A DNA stretch of 64,000 nt from Gautieria morchelliformis (lineage: Eukaryota; Basidiomycota; Agaricomycetes; Gomphales; Gomphaceae), in the NCBI GenBank assembly GCA_015179125.1, contig WHVA01000043.1:62001-126000 (forward strand), given 5' to 3'. The translations under genes and the position numbers were made by a program. Under the pieces are notes generated by a model. That model was not told where the DNA came from. It was given only the letters and a program-made list of their open reading frames with translations, and made no database searches. Positions within the stretch are counted from its first letter, which is position 1, and every line of letters begins with the position of its first letter. Below, in pieces: positions 43,728 to 52,914 of this stretch.

Positions 43728-44216
43728 TGTTGGGTGCATTTATGCTCCTGCACCAAAATCAAGCATAATATGTTCAATTTATTGTGTGGTGTTTCCAATT
43801 GTTTCTCACATTGTTCTTGTACCATGCATCCATTTCTCTGCTTATTTTCGAAATTTTCCAGTCACTCTCTATCTCTCCATTTCATTCTGTTATTTCTACT
43901 TTCACAGGCGGCTGCACCCAGCGGAGTTTGAAATGACTTCGACGCGCGAGCCCTTGGGCGCTAAAGGGCCGGGTGCAAGTATATGCCTTCTGAGACAGGA
44001 TTACACTCCTCTCTCAGTGACAATAAATTCACTGAGAGAGGCGAGTAGTATTCTTCATATTTACATAGCATGTTGACTGAAAATCATGTAGTATATTTGA
44101 TTCTAGGTATTGTATTAATACATCAGTGACAATAAATTCACTGAGAGAGTATATTTGATTCTAGCTTTCTAAGAACTCTACCGAACCTTCCCTGCCATAG
44201 CCCCTAGTTGCTAACA
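43728..44216 (+). repeat. Copia-2 3' LTR
   Basis: 489 bp, about two differences from the 5' LTR. Confidence 0.9.
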
Positions 44217-44483
44217 GTCGTCATATTTCGGTCCCGGTGAGAAGCTTGGTCGTCTCTTTGGGTATTCTTGTTGTTGCGGGCGTCTTGTTATCCCTGTTGT
44301 AATTCTTGTTGTTGGGTCCAGCGTTGTTGACTTACGTTCTGGTGATTGATGTCGGGGTATTGCGTTCCCATCTTGATTTCTTGTCTTGATTTTTTCTTTC
44401 AGGACTTAGTTCACACAGTGTGGTTTGAGAGTTATACAAAAAATTATTATTGTTCGTCTCGTAACACTATTATACTTTTCACC

Positions 44484-45773
44484 CTACTTCTTCTTCTTTG
44501 GGTATACTTTTTGTCGCGGGTTGGCTTTGAGGTAGACCTCGATCGGCCAGTCGTCCGCTTCTTTGGGGAGCGAGTCGCCCGTTCGCCAGTCTAGAGGCGC
44601 TATGTATGGTCGGAGGGGGCACTTGATTTCTACGTGTCCAACTCCATGGCAGCCGGTGCAGTGGGTTCCTGGCCAAATCAGCCATTCTTCCTGTCCTACT
44701 TTCCACAACCTGTCCGACTTCCCTAACGTGTTGACGACGGAATCTTTGCTGCCGTCGTCCATCGTGACCAGCTTCCCTTTAAAGGTTAGTCTGACGTTCC
44801 AGACTATTTGGCCACCTTTGTCTGCGGATTTTTGGACACTCGGGACTTCTGCTTGCCGCGAGCCAACATTGTCTTCTATTGCTTGACGGACATCCGTCTC
44901 TCTGGTTGTCGCAGGGGCTCTTCCTATTCTGAACCACTGTTCTTCCTGCTGCTCCCATGGGAAGGGGACCAACAAGACCGCCTCCCTGGGGTATTCCCCT
45001 CGTACACGGAAGGATCTATATTCAAACATGTTATAACTTACGGGCACCGCTTCCGGCAAGGTCACCAGTGCCCATACCCTCGAGATTCTTTCTGCCTCTC
45101 CGGGTCTTTTGTTCCCTCTCGGGTTTTTATACACTCCACCTTTGGAGAAGTGGGCCGGCACATTGAGCTCCTCCACCGAGACCGGGTCACCCTCTCAGGC
45201 GGTTATGTCTGGTCATTCCTCGGCTAGAAGCTCCGTAACCACCCTCTTTATTTTGCCTGTTATCCCTTTCCTTTCGGCCAGGGGTCCCAGTGTTTTTGCG
45301 CCGTATACTGTGGCCAGGCAAAGTCTGTGAGACATCTCCCACAACCTATCGCCTTTATCTTTGTTCGTCATCATTATCTTGCCCAGGTGTTCGTAAATCC
45401 CATCCGGACTTATGTGATAATCTGCGATGACGTCTGCTGGGACGTGTGCTTCCCAGCCGTCTGGCGCCTCTCTGGCGCGGCCCTTCCCTTTATTCTCGGG
45501 GGGGCGTAACATTGGTTCGTCTAGCCAGTCCAAGGCTTCAGCCCGGATGGCGGGTCTCTGCTTCTTCTGTAGAGGCAGGGGGGTGATTTGTGTTGTGGTG
45601 ACGTTTGATTCTAAGTCCATGTCTGTGATGGAGCTAGGGGTTGTCATGATGCTTGAGCTAGATTTTTTGAGCCGGGGCTTTTTGGGGCCGTCGGTTTTGG
45701 GGCATTTAGGTGTCCGTGCCTCTAAGATTTCCATGTCCGAACTTGGGCGCTTTCTGCCTTTCGAGGTGTGCAT
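44484..45773 (-). pseudogene. LINE ORF1 (Gag-like, zinc knuckle)
   Basis: One reading frame of about 430 codons from the ATG at 45773 to 44484. It has a basic, Ser-rich N-terminus (HTSKGRKRPSSDMEILEART), a middle part with GWEAHVPADVIADYHISPDG, a conserved FKGKLVTMDDGSKDSVVN region and a CCHC-type CTGCHGVGHVEIKC knuckle near 44640. ORF1 proteins bind LINE RNA. Two TGA codons at about 45213-45215 and 45195-45197 interrupt the same frame. Both are explained by CGA to TGA changes. Confidence 0.7.
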
Positions 45774-46480
45774 CTATGCCTCTTTTATCAGATTCATTTC
45801 TTTTGTGGTGTTGGGGAACACTCACGTCTAGTTTGTCCATTTTTTTCTGATCTCTCCTTCTGTTATCTTTGAAATGTCTTTGTGTGAACACTTAAAAGAA
45901 TAACAGGCCCCCCCGGCTAGTGAAGAAATCTGTTCATTTCATTTCGTGTCTACTATTTACAGTATTCTTTTCTTAGGTTGTTTCTTGCCGTGATCAAATC
46001 CCTCACTCAAATTGTCTGATCTTATCAGCGTATACAACTCGCGTTTCTTGACTTGTTAGGTCAATTGTGTATTTTCTCTTTAATTTCCGCTCTTGGTTTT
46101 GCTGGGGTAGTACGGTGTGTCTCCACTTTGACCTCCCAGCGCCTACCAGCTGAGGCCTTGCATTTATGGTGACTTCTACAGGCTCTTTATACTGTCCCTA
46201 CGAAGTCTCGTTCTGTGAGTCCCCCGAAAGCTGGCCACGCAATGTTGGCACGGTTCAAGTTTCCCCTACCCGGCGGGCTATCTTCGTGGTCCCTGTGGGT
46301 GTCTTTTTGGTGTTTCGCAGGTTGGCCACCTCGGAGGTCATCCGTGGTGTTCACTCTCGGGCCACGTTGAGGCCCTGCGAGGAGGCGCGGCACTCTTTTG
46401 GCCGCACCCCCACCGAGAGTTCCTCTCACTTTTTCACCCACCCTCCTTTCACTTTCCTTTCACACGACCTTCCTTAAAGG
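45774..46480. other. Probable LINE 5' untranslated region
   Basis: GC-rich, no open frame of note. A G-run of about 18 bases follows at about 46515-46533, which would be a C-run on the LINE strand. The true 5' border is not visible. Confidence 0.4.
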
Positions 46481-46995
46481 GATGCATTTGTGTGGAGCCT
46501 GTGGGCAGGGGTGGTGGTGGGGGGGGGGGGGGGGAGGCAGTATTGTGGTTGATTGAGGGGGGATTTGTTGAGCTACGAGCTTATTCAGCCGCTGTCACTC
46601 CTGCTGGACTCCATGGAGCAACTGCGCCGGCCTGGCGTGTCTTGTGTGCCGCGCCAGCGCTTTCTCTCCCTTTCACCGCTGTTTTTCTTGGTGAGGCCCT
46701 CTTGAATGAAATGGTGGAGTGTTTGTTACGCGGGGATTCTTGTGGCTCCCCGGCAGCGTGAGCATGGGAGCGGCTTCGTTCTTTGTCATCGCCTGTCGTT
46801 TCATTGGGGTGTCGCCGTTTTTTGCCTTGGAGATGCTTGCATACCATTCAGGTCAGGGTGCTTGGTGGCACGCTGCTTGAACGGCCGTTGTGTACGTGGC
46901 CTACTCCGAGTCTGCGCTGTTGCTTTCTGTCGTCACCTTAACCATGTGCGACATGTGCTGACGCACCCAGCTTTTCAGGCCATTGGGCCCATTCT
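46481..46995. other. GC-rich stretch with poly-G, no gene
   Basis: Contains a GGTGGTGG run leading into about 18 G at 46515-46533. Nothing else recognised. It continues at 48252 across the gag-only element. Confidence 0.5.
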
Positions 46996-47110
46996 TGTTG
47001 GAAGGTGAGCGACGTCATGTTGACGTCATACGGTTTATAGTTTTGTTCGCGTTGTACACTACCTCTTCACGCAGTTGGAACCTGCAATCATCTCGCTTGA
47101 TTCTCTAACA
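46996..47110 (+). repeat. Gag-only element 5' LTR
   Basis: 115 bp. It contains the palindrome GACGTCATGTTGACGTC, which includes two CRE-like TGACGTCA-type cores. Confidence 0.88.
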
Positions 47111-47207
47111 CAACTGGGTGCACCCCTTGCCTGTCAAGGCCAAAGTCGACACTCGAAAATCGCACCTACAGAACGCGCGTCGCGCCTAACGAAAGCGCGC
47201 TCAGTCA

Positions 47208-47325
47208 TCGAAAGACATGCCTATCGAAAGCGTGCACTGTTGTTGAGCCTACCGAAAGCTCAATTGTCGAAAGTCATGCCTGCCGAAAGAGTGCACCGTT
47301 GTTGAGCCTATTGAAAGCTCAAATC
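47208..47325 (+). repeat. 59-bp tandem repeat in the leader
   Basis: Two units (47208-47266 and 47267-47325) with the shared words CGAAAG, CATGCCT, GTGCAC and TTGTTGAGCCT. It ends 10 bp before the gag ATG. Confidence 0.85.
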
Positions 47326-47335
47326 ACTTGCAATC

Positions 47336-48088
47336 ATGCCGGAGACTCAGTTTGAGAAGCTGAATGAGAAGAATTATGTGGACTGGCATTATATGATGGA
47401 GGCCCTGCTCATTGAGAAGGACCTTTGGGATGTGGTTGATGGGACTGAGCGTCGCCCCGCGGGCACTGACAGCTCTAAGGCCGTTCGTGCTTATGTCAAG
47501 AAACAGCAAGTGGCCCGCGCGAAAATCATACTCCATATCGAACCGTCCCAGCTTCCTCATGCTCGGTTCAGTAACCCAACGGAGATTTGGCAGAACCTTG
47601 AACAAGTCCATCGCGCTCACGGATTTGCGACCCGCCTTGCCCTTCGCCGCAAATTCCTGTATATGAAGAAACAGGACGACCAGGTCATGAATTCATGGAT
47701 TGCCGATGTCAAAAATACCGCATACCATCTCGATGCTGCTGGAGTTACGGTTATCGATGAAGACATCATTCTTGCACTCACAGCTGGACTACCAGATTCG
47801 TATTCCACGCTCATTGTCACGCTTGACAACCTGCCCCCGAATGAACTCACACTTCCAAATGTCATCACCGGTCTTTTGAATGAGGAGGTGCAACAAAACG
47901 CTCACAAAGACGTCGTAGAACTCTCAGGACCTATCTATTCTACACAATATGTCAAGAACAAGAAGATCAAAACACAACTTTCCGAGATCACTTGCTACAG
48001 TTGTGGCAAGAAAGGTCATTACAAGTCCAATTGTCCCGAACCGAAGAAGGAGGAAGCGAGCGATAAAATCGCAGCGTCTTTGTTTTGA
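47336..48088 (+). CDS. Copia-type Gag (UBN2-like) of the mini element
   Basis: An open frame of 250 codons. MPETQFEKLNEKNYVDWHYM with ALLIEKDLWDVVDGT is the typical N-terminus of Copia Gag (UBN2/DUF4219 type). It is followed by WQNLEQVHRAHGFATRLALR, FLYMKKQDDQVMNSWIADVK and ILALTAGLPDSYSTLIVTLD, and a C-terminal CCHC knuckle CYSCGKKGHYKSNC with a short acidic end KIAASLF. It should form particles that package the element's RNA. It is the only gene of its element, and the frame is undamaged while almost every other element gene here is broken. Selection on Gag, or a recent insertion, would explain that. Confidence 0.85.
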   Translation: MPETQFEKLNEKNYVDWHYMMEALLIEKDLWDVVDGTERRPAGTDSSKAVRAYVKKQQVARAKIILHIEPSQLPHARFSNPTEIWQNLEQVHRAHGFATRLALRRKFLYMKKQDDQVMNSWIADVKNTAYHLDAAGVTVIDEDIILALTAGLPDSYSTLIVTLDNLPPNELTLPNVITGLLNEEVQQNAHKDVVELSGPIYSTQYVKNKKIKTQLSEITCYSCGKKGHYKSNCPEPKKEEASDKIAASLF

Positions 48089-48136
48089 TTACATTTCGAC
48101 TTTCTGTCACTCGAGAAGCCGTCGCTCGAGGAGGTG

Positions 48137-48251
48137 TGTTGGAAGGCGAGCGACGTCATGTTGACGTCATACGGTTTATAGTTTTGTTCGCGTTGTACAC
48201 TAGCTCTTCACGCAGTTGGAACCTGCAATCATCTCGCTTGATTCTCTAACA
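48137..48251 (+). repeat. Gag-only element 3' LTR
   Basis: 115 bp, about two differences from 46996-47110. Followed by the ATTCT duplication. Confidence 0.88.
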
Positions 48252-49021
48252 ATTCTTCCGGTCCTCTCATGCCCTGTATCCCCCGCACCCTGTCTGTCTA
48301 CGTGCCGCGCAGCGTGTGGTCGATGGGTGTGGGCAGTGTTGTGTCAGCGAGGGGACGGACGTACTATGAAGAGGCAGACTCATACCACGTTGCCCTGGCC
48401 CTTGTTCTGTCCACTCCGGGTATCCGAAGCTCTGCTACGTCCCCCAATCCCATGTGACTCATCCGGCGCTTGAGAGATGAATTGTGCGCATGGCGCCACA
48501 TGTCCTGAGGGGTTGGTTCGGCTTTGGGTTCCTGGCTTTGGGTTCCTGGGTCGGGTTCCTGACTGTATACTCTTCTTGCGCTTCTTCCTCCTGCTCTTGG
48601 CCACTTGCAGCTGTCCCTGGTTCCTCATGTAGAAGAGAAACGTCTCCACACTGCTCCATGGCGTGCGCACACGAAAAGGTTGCGCCGTAAACCAGGATCG
48701 GAGCTATGTACACCAGCGCATAGAAACGACAGAAGCAGCAGAAGCAAGTAATGGAAGCACCCAGCGCCAAATTCCGGTTGACAGCAGAAGCACGACAGGG
48801 ACAGAAGCGCCGTCGTGGCAAGTTACCGAGAGAAGGGAAGAAGCCAGGAAGTGACATAAGGTGTAGCCAGGAACCCGAAGCAGAGCTCGGGACACGTGGC
48901 CGCCATGCGCCAGGCGGAATTCACCGCCGTGTGCGTGTCACGTGGGTCGTGGGAGAAACCGTCATCACCGGTATCCTTCAGCAGAGCCTCGGACACGCAG
49001 AGCAGACAGACCGACGGTTGT
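48252..49021. other. Unassigned stretch
   Basis: No gene recognised. It contains short local repeats of GGGTTCCTGG (about 48525-48565) and GC-rich sequence. Several overlapping open frames of up to 132 codons look like chance. Confidence 0.4.
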
Positions 49022-49470
49022 GTATATAAATAGACAGATCACGCCACGTATCACAGCAGCACCCACTCGCGTGTTGAATATCATCGCTCAACCATTAGTC
49101 ACTCTGTGGTCACTCATGGTTCCCATTTCCATCTCCTACCGAATCCCTTAGTTACAGTAGCTACAGTCGCTGTATATTTTTCAGAGACTCGCTGGTCGAA
49201 TATCATCTTCTTTATCCCTAACTATCATCTACTCTCTTCATCGCGCACACTAGACTAAGGCCCCTCGACCCGGGGCTAAATCCGAACATAGTATCTGCGC
49301 CTCGTCCTCTGCACGCTGCGCGATACTCACATAAGCACCCTTCTCGCGCACCAAAGGAGCCTGCCATTGTACTTTCTCCCCGCGTCCAAGAGTGTGGCGG
49401 CGAATGCGAGTGCCTGGCACGCACGGGCCACCCGACCCGCTCTCCGGTGCCGTGGCACGTGTCCAACACA
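49022..49470. repeat. Dispersed repeat, copy 1 (holds the solo LTR)
   Basis: It matches 60537-60800 in reverse orientation over about 260 bp, from the AGACAGATCACGCC-ACGTATC side to the GCGAATGCGAGTGCCTGGCA side. Copy 2 lacks the 169-bp insert at 49072-49240. Confidence 0.75.
49072..49240. mobile_element. Solo LTR (169 bp)
   Basis: Starts TGTTGAATATC and ends CTCTTCA, flanked by TCGCG on both sides (49067-49071 and 49241-49245). The related repeat at 60.7 kb has the same surroundings with the insert absent, so it marks the empty site. This is what remains when the two LTRs of an element recombine. The orientation and family are unknown. Confidence 0.75.
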
Positions 49471-51235
49471 TCACTACTTCCCCACACTCATTTCCCAAAA
49501 AGGGGTGACTTTCAAATTCCTAATCTCCCGGTTCTAAACCGGCTCCGCGCGATCGCTGCCGAGTTTAGGACCGATTTCGAAACCGTAACGCCCAAGCAAC
49601 GGCAGAAGTGCTTAGACGCAAGGTGTCGTCGGCATCCGGCCGGCATGAATAAGGAGGGCGAGGAAAATTGCCACGTTTGGCCAAACCTGTAATGTATATG
49701 TCATCAAACGTCACATTTTTGGTTTAAAACATTAATTTCTGTCGTAGCGGACTTGTAAAACACTTCCCTGTCATCGGCTAGTACTCGGCTCGATGCTCCG
49801 CGACGTTTAGAACGTGGAATTTAGGAATTTAGCTCTACGGAAAGTCACCCAAGAGCGCTTCCCCGCTCGATCAACCGCCTAACATGGCAGTTTATATCAC
49901 GATCATGATCGAAGTGATCGATCGACCGCAGATCAGATGATGCCCATTTAGGCTCGATTCACGTCAAGCGCCCATGCCGCTTCGCTGGCACGCCACGCCA
50001 CACATCACCTCAGGAAGCAGAAGCCCCGAACACCGCGCTTCACTCTAAATTTTGGGTATCCGATATCTGGGTGTAATTCCAAAAATTATCGGAAAGTAAT
50101 CCAAATAGTACCCAAATTATGCGGTCGCGAGATTTGACCTTCTGTCCAAATAAAAACAGCATGTAACCCAAATTTCATCCAAGATTTCAGCTAGATCTCT
50201 CCACACAAGAATCTATCACCAGTGCTATTGCCTGGCTAGGCAGCCAGCTGCAGCCTCAACAATTGCAAGAAAAATTGATACAAAGAGGTATATAACAAAG
50301 AATAGCCAAGTAATCCTTCCCTATGGTGGCTGAGGCTACACTGGCATCACTGCTTGACTTGCGGCCCCTCAAGCGCCACCTTTCATGCAGCGATCAAACG
50401 TTGCACTGACATTTAGAGTTGTCATGTCCAAATTAGTAACACGAATAACTGTTCGGTAGCACTCACAGTTACGCATTGCTTTCACCATATCCTTGTCTTC
50501 ATGTCGAGAAGAGGCGGACTGTGTTGGACAAGCAAGAAGTCGCCTCAGATCAGGATACAGACGATAGACAAAGGGTGACTCCACCTCCAAATAAAGCTAA
50601 GCCTAGCCTACATCCATCTACAGGCTTGCAGTGTCATGATTCAATGGTTCCTTCCAATTTGTTGACACGTACGAAGTTTGCTCTGTCAGGAGGAGGCCGG
50701 CCATTCCTAGCACCGCCTTGTCAGCACTCCGACTCCCTTCGATGTGGGATTAAGGCCCTGACAGGACAGTGTTACGGACCTCAAAACAACAGTTATGACC
50801 AGTGGAAAAACAGTCGGGATGCTTGAAGAATCAATGATCCCTGGGTTGACACAGCAAATCAAAGAGGTTGAAGAACTGGTGAATAAGCTGGCTCAGGGCA
50901 TGAGAACGCTAACAATGAAAATGAGAGTATGTTAGGAACGTTGGCTGCACAATACGAGGATCTTACCGAGCTCGATGCGCCATTTTATGCCCTTGAAGAG
51001 CAACTTCCACACAGGTCAAAAGGGTGTCTGAAGGAGGTAAAATAGCTGAGGAAGAGGCAGATGACGATGCCAAGGATCACAATAACCAGTAGCAGCGTAA
51101 TAACATGTTAGATGTGAGTGTTATTGTTATATTCTAGAAAGAATGTACTCACTATGAATAATAGAATTTCGTTCGCCCGGCTTTCTATGGCCTCTCGGAT
51201 CACTCCTCAACACCCATGAGTGATCCGAGAGGCTT
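49471..51235. other. Unassigned intergenic stretch
   Basis: Mixed AT-rich and GC-rich sequence with no recognised gene. A plus-strand piece at about 50820-51060 has a Glu/Lys-rich, coiled-coil-like translation (KQIKEVEELVNKLAQGMR type) but with stops. A palindrome at about 51192-51235 (CCTCTCGGATCACTC and GAGTGATCCGAGAGG) lies just before the transposase fragment. Confidence 0.4.
51192..51235. repeat. Inverted repeat / hairpin
   Basis: CCTCTCGGATCACTC at about 51192 pairs with GAGTGATCCGAGAGG at about 51218, a perfect 15-bp arm with a short loop. Confidence 0.75.
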
Positions 51236-52105
51236 AAGGAGCCAATACTGCGCGGCTACTGGATGCCAGATCCAGTGAGCTGTCTCTCTTGAGGAATGAA
51301 TCAATAGTACTTTTCGAGCCCTCGAGCATAGCTTGGACAAGGGAATGCATAGCCCCGCGAAAAGCTCCAGCAATGAAGGCATGAATATATGCTTGGCGGA
51401 CAATTGGAACAAAACGGAAGAATTTTGAAGGTGGCTGGATTAGCGTCTTCATAGGTACCTCCTGGTTCATAAAAGGGGAAAAGCTGAGCATGAGAGATAA
51501 ATAAAATCTGTCGTAATGTCAGCCGCCTCAGAATCGGAATCCGAACTCTCTGATTCACTCTGTGAGGAAGCTAAAACTAAGCCATTATATTCATGAGTCA
51601 GTTTTGGGTGGTGTGGAGATGTAGGCCATGAAAACAGAGCAGATATAGGCTCAAAGTCATCTAGTGCAAAGGGACGACCCGCCGGTTCATGCTCATGTTC
51701 CGAGTGTGACTCTGAAACATCATGCATCAGCATCAAAGTCATATGACATACCATCCTGATCAGCGTAGGCATTGAGATTCTTATTCTCTGCTCCTGTGCC
51801 TCCTTGGTCATGTCAATGCCGGTAGATAACTCGAGCTCCTGATGATCTGGGGAAGAGACGTGATGTGCATTAGCCTGACAATCTGGATCGAAATTTAGAG
51901 CGTTCTTTCCGACATGACAAGATTTGGCCAGCTCTAGAGCTTCAGCGTCCGTTTCCAAGTGCCGTTTGATGATCCGGCTATGCTGCCAAGGTAGGTCACT
52001 GTCTTTACACAGTGAGCATGGACAGCCACGAAGCCCAGGCATCGGTGATGGAAGAGCTGCGTCCCCAGGTACCAGAGGGTGAGGAACCAGCCTAAGCTCT
52101 AGCAC
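51236..52105 (-). pseudogene. Tnp2/CACTA-type transposase, N-terminal fragment
   Basis: Minus strand. The first block (52105-51530) has GCPCSLCKDSDLPWQHSRII, followed by KRHLETD, the Cys-rich start seen on many basidiomycete Tnp2-like transposases, then an acidic Ser/Glu tract. A second block (51470-51236) reads VPIVRQAYIHAFIAGAFRGA and LVQAMLEGSKSTIDSF, then DSSLDLA, which matches the conserved N-terminal helices (xxRQAYIxAFxxAAFxGA) of this family. It stops before the expected RTLR block and the catalytic core is absent, so only a 5' piece remains. The identification is from motif memory. Confidence 0.55.
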
Positions 52106-52602
52106 GTAGCAAAGTGGCCGAGTATTGGACGCATATGCGTGTCGTCACGTGATTCTGCCACCAGAACGAGCCTAAGTCGATGCAATGCAATATGCGCGAT
52201 CGACGCTCGAGAGAGCTAGCAATTAATATTCACACTGACATTATATAAAACGTGAGCCAGGAATAAAGCCAGCGATACCCCGTTGCTACTTTCAGATGAT
52301 ATTTGATTATTATTTAAAAATTGGACCAAAAATCGTCCGGCGACCTTTTGGCCTAAAGCGCAGTGGAAGCTTGCAACCCAAACCACCCACCCCGAGAAGC
52401 GCGCGCTTGTTCGATCTTCGAATCTAACCCCTTGTTTCTATTCTCGGCTCCCGGCTGCGAGCGGTGCCGCATTACCCATCGATTTGGTTCCTTGATCTGT
52501 GATGGATAGCGATGATGGTATATGAAGAACGTCATGGTGCTGACCTTCCGTGGCAGACATTGACAGACACGCACCATCGGGCAGGCAGGACATCGACAGT
52601 AC
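52106..52602. other. Unassigned flank of Copia-3
   Basis: No gene recognised. About 52405-52495 is similar to 60985-61075 in direct orientation (shared TCTTCGAATC-AACCC and GCGGTGCCGCATTACC words), so it is a dispersed repeat. Confidence 0.5.
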
Positions 52603-52907
52603 TGTGGAGGTTATGCGCAGTAGACTAGATATAAAGCTCAGTGAGCGTGGTAGTTCACTGAGTGTATGTATTAGTACTCTACCTAGATATAAAGCTATCA
52701 ACGGAGTGAGTGGCTTTGTATCTAGACATCGATAGAAAAGGGTATGCACCTCAGTGAGCGTGGTAGTTCACTGAGGTGCCGCTAACTATTGGGTTGCACT
52801 ATATACGGCCTCGGGTATATGCCCGAGGCTACTGATATGAGACCATACCCTGACCGATCTCCCCTCCACCCTAACAGCGTTCTAGCTTATCCCTGATAAC
52901 CCCAACA
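52603..52907 (-). repeat. Copia-3 3' LTR
   Basis: 305 bp. It contains two inverted CTCAGTGAGCGTGGTAGTTCACTGAG hairpins and a GCCTCGG-CCGAGGC hairpin. Confidence 0.9.
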
Positions 52908-52914
52908 CTCCCCC

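Larger units (their letters stand above)
38982..44216 (+). mobile_element. Ty1/Copia element (Copia-2), young, inside the LINE
   Basis: A 5.24-kb element with 489-bp LTRs (38982-39470 and 43728-44216) that differ at about two positions. Exact GTCGT duplications stand at 38977-38981 and 44217-44221. A GGTTATGGGCCCC primer site just after the 5' LTR matches the internal half of initiator Met-tRNA, as in many Copia elements. A GAGGGGGCG purine tract precedes the 3' LTR. The Gag-Pol part (39478-43714) has the order Gag, protease, integrase, RT, RNase H. It looks nearly whole with about two breaks and must be recent. Confidence 0.9.
35916..46480 (-). mobile_element. APE-type LINE, 3'-truncated, split by Copia-2
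   Basis: A non-LTR element on the minus strand. Its 5' region lies up to about 46480. ORF1 is at 44484-45773, and ORF2 starts before the Copia insertion and covers an AP-endonuclease and the first part of the reverse transcriptase. The RT reading stops right after GARQGDPMSCILYN, joined to a Gypsy-like leader, so the catalytic YADD box, the rest of RT and the 3' end are missing. Copia-2 (38982-44216) sits inside it with a GTCGT duplication. The clade (Tad-like or L1-like) was not resolved. The upper border is uncertain. Confidence 0.75.
46996..48251 (+). mobile_element. Gag-only mini LTR retroelement (Copia-type)
   Basis: Only 1256 bp. LTRs of 115 bp (46996-47110 and 48137-48251), TGTTGGAAGG to CTCTAACA, differ at about two positions. 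Exact ATTCT duplications flank the element (46991-46995 and 48252-48256). Between the LTRs lie a leader with a 59-bp tandem repeat, one open Gag gene (47336-48088), and a purine-rich GAGGAGGTG before the 3' LTR. There is no protease, integrase or RT, and no sign that they were recently deleted. It looks whole as a non-autonomous element that would borrow enzymes from a Copia relative. Confidence 0.85.
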
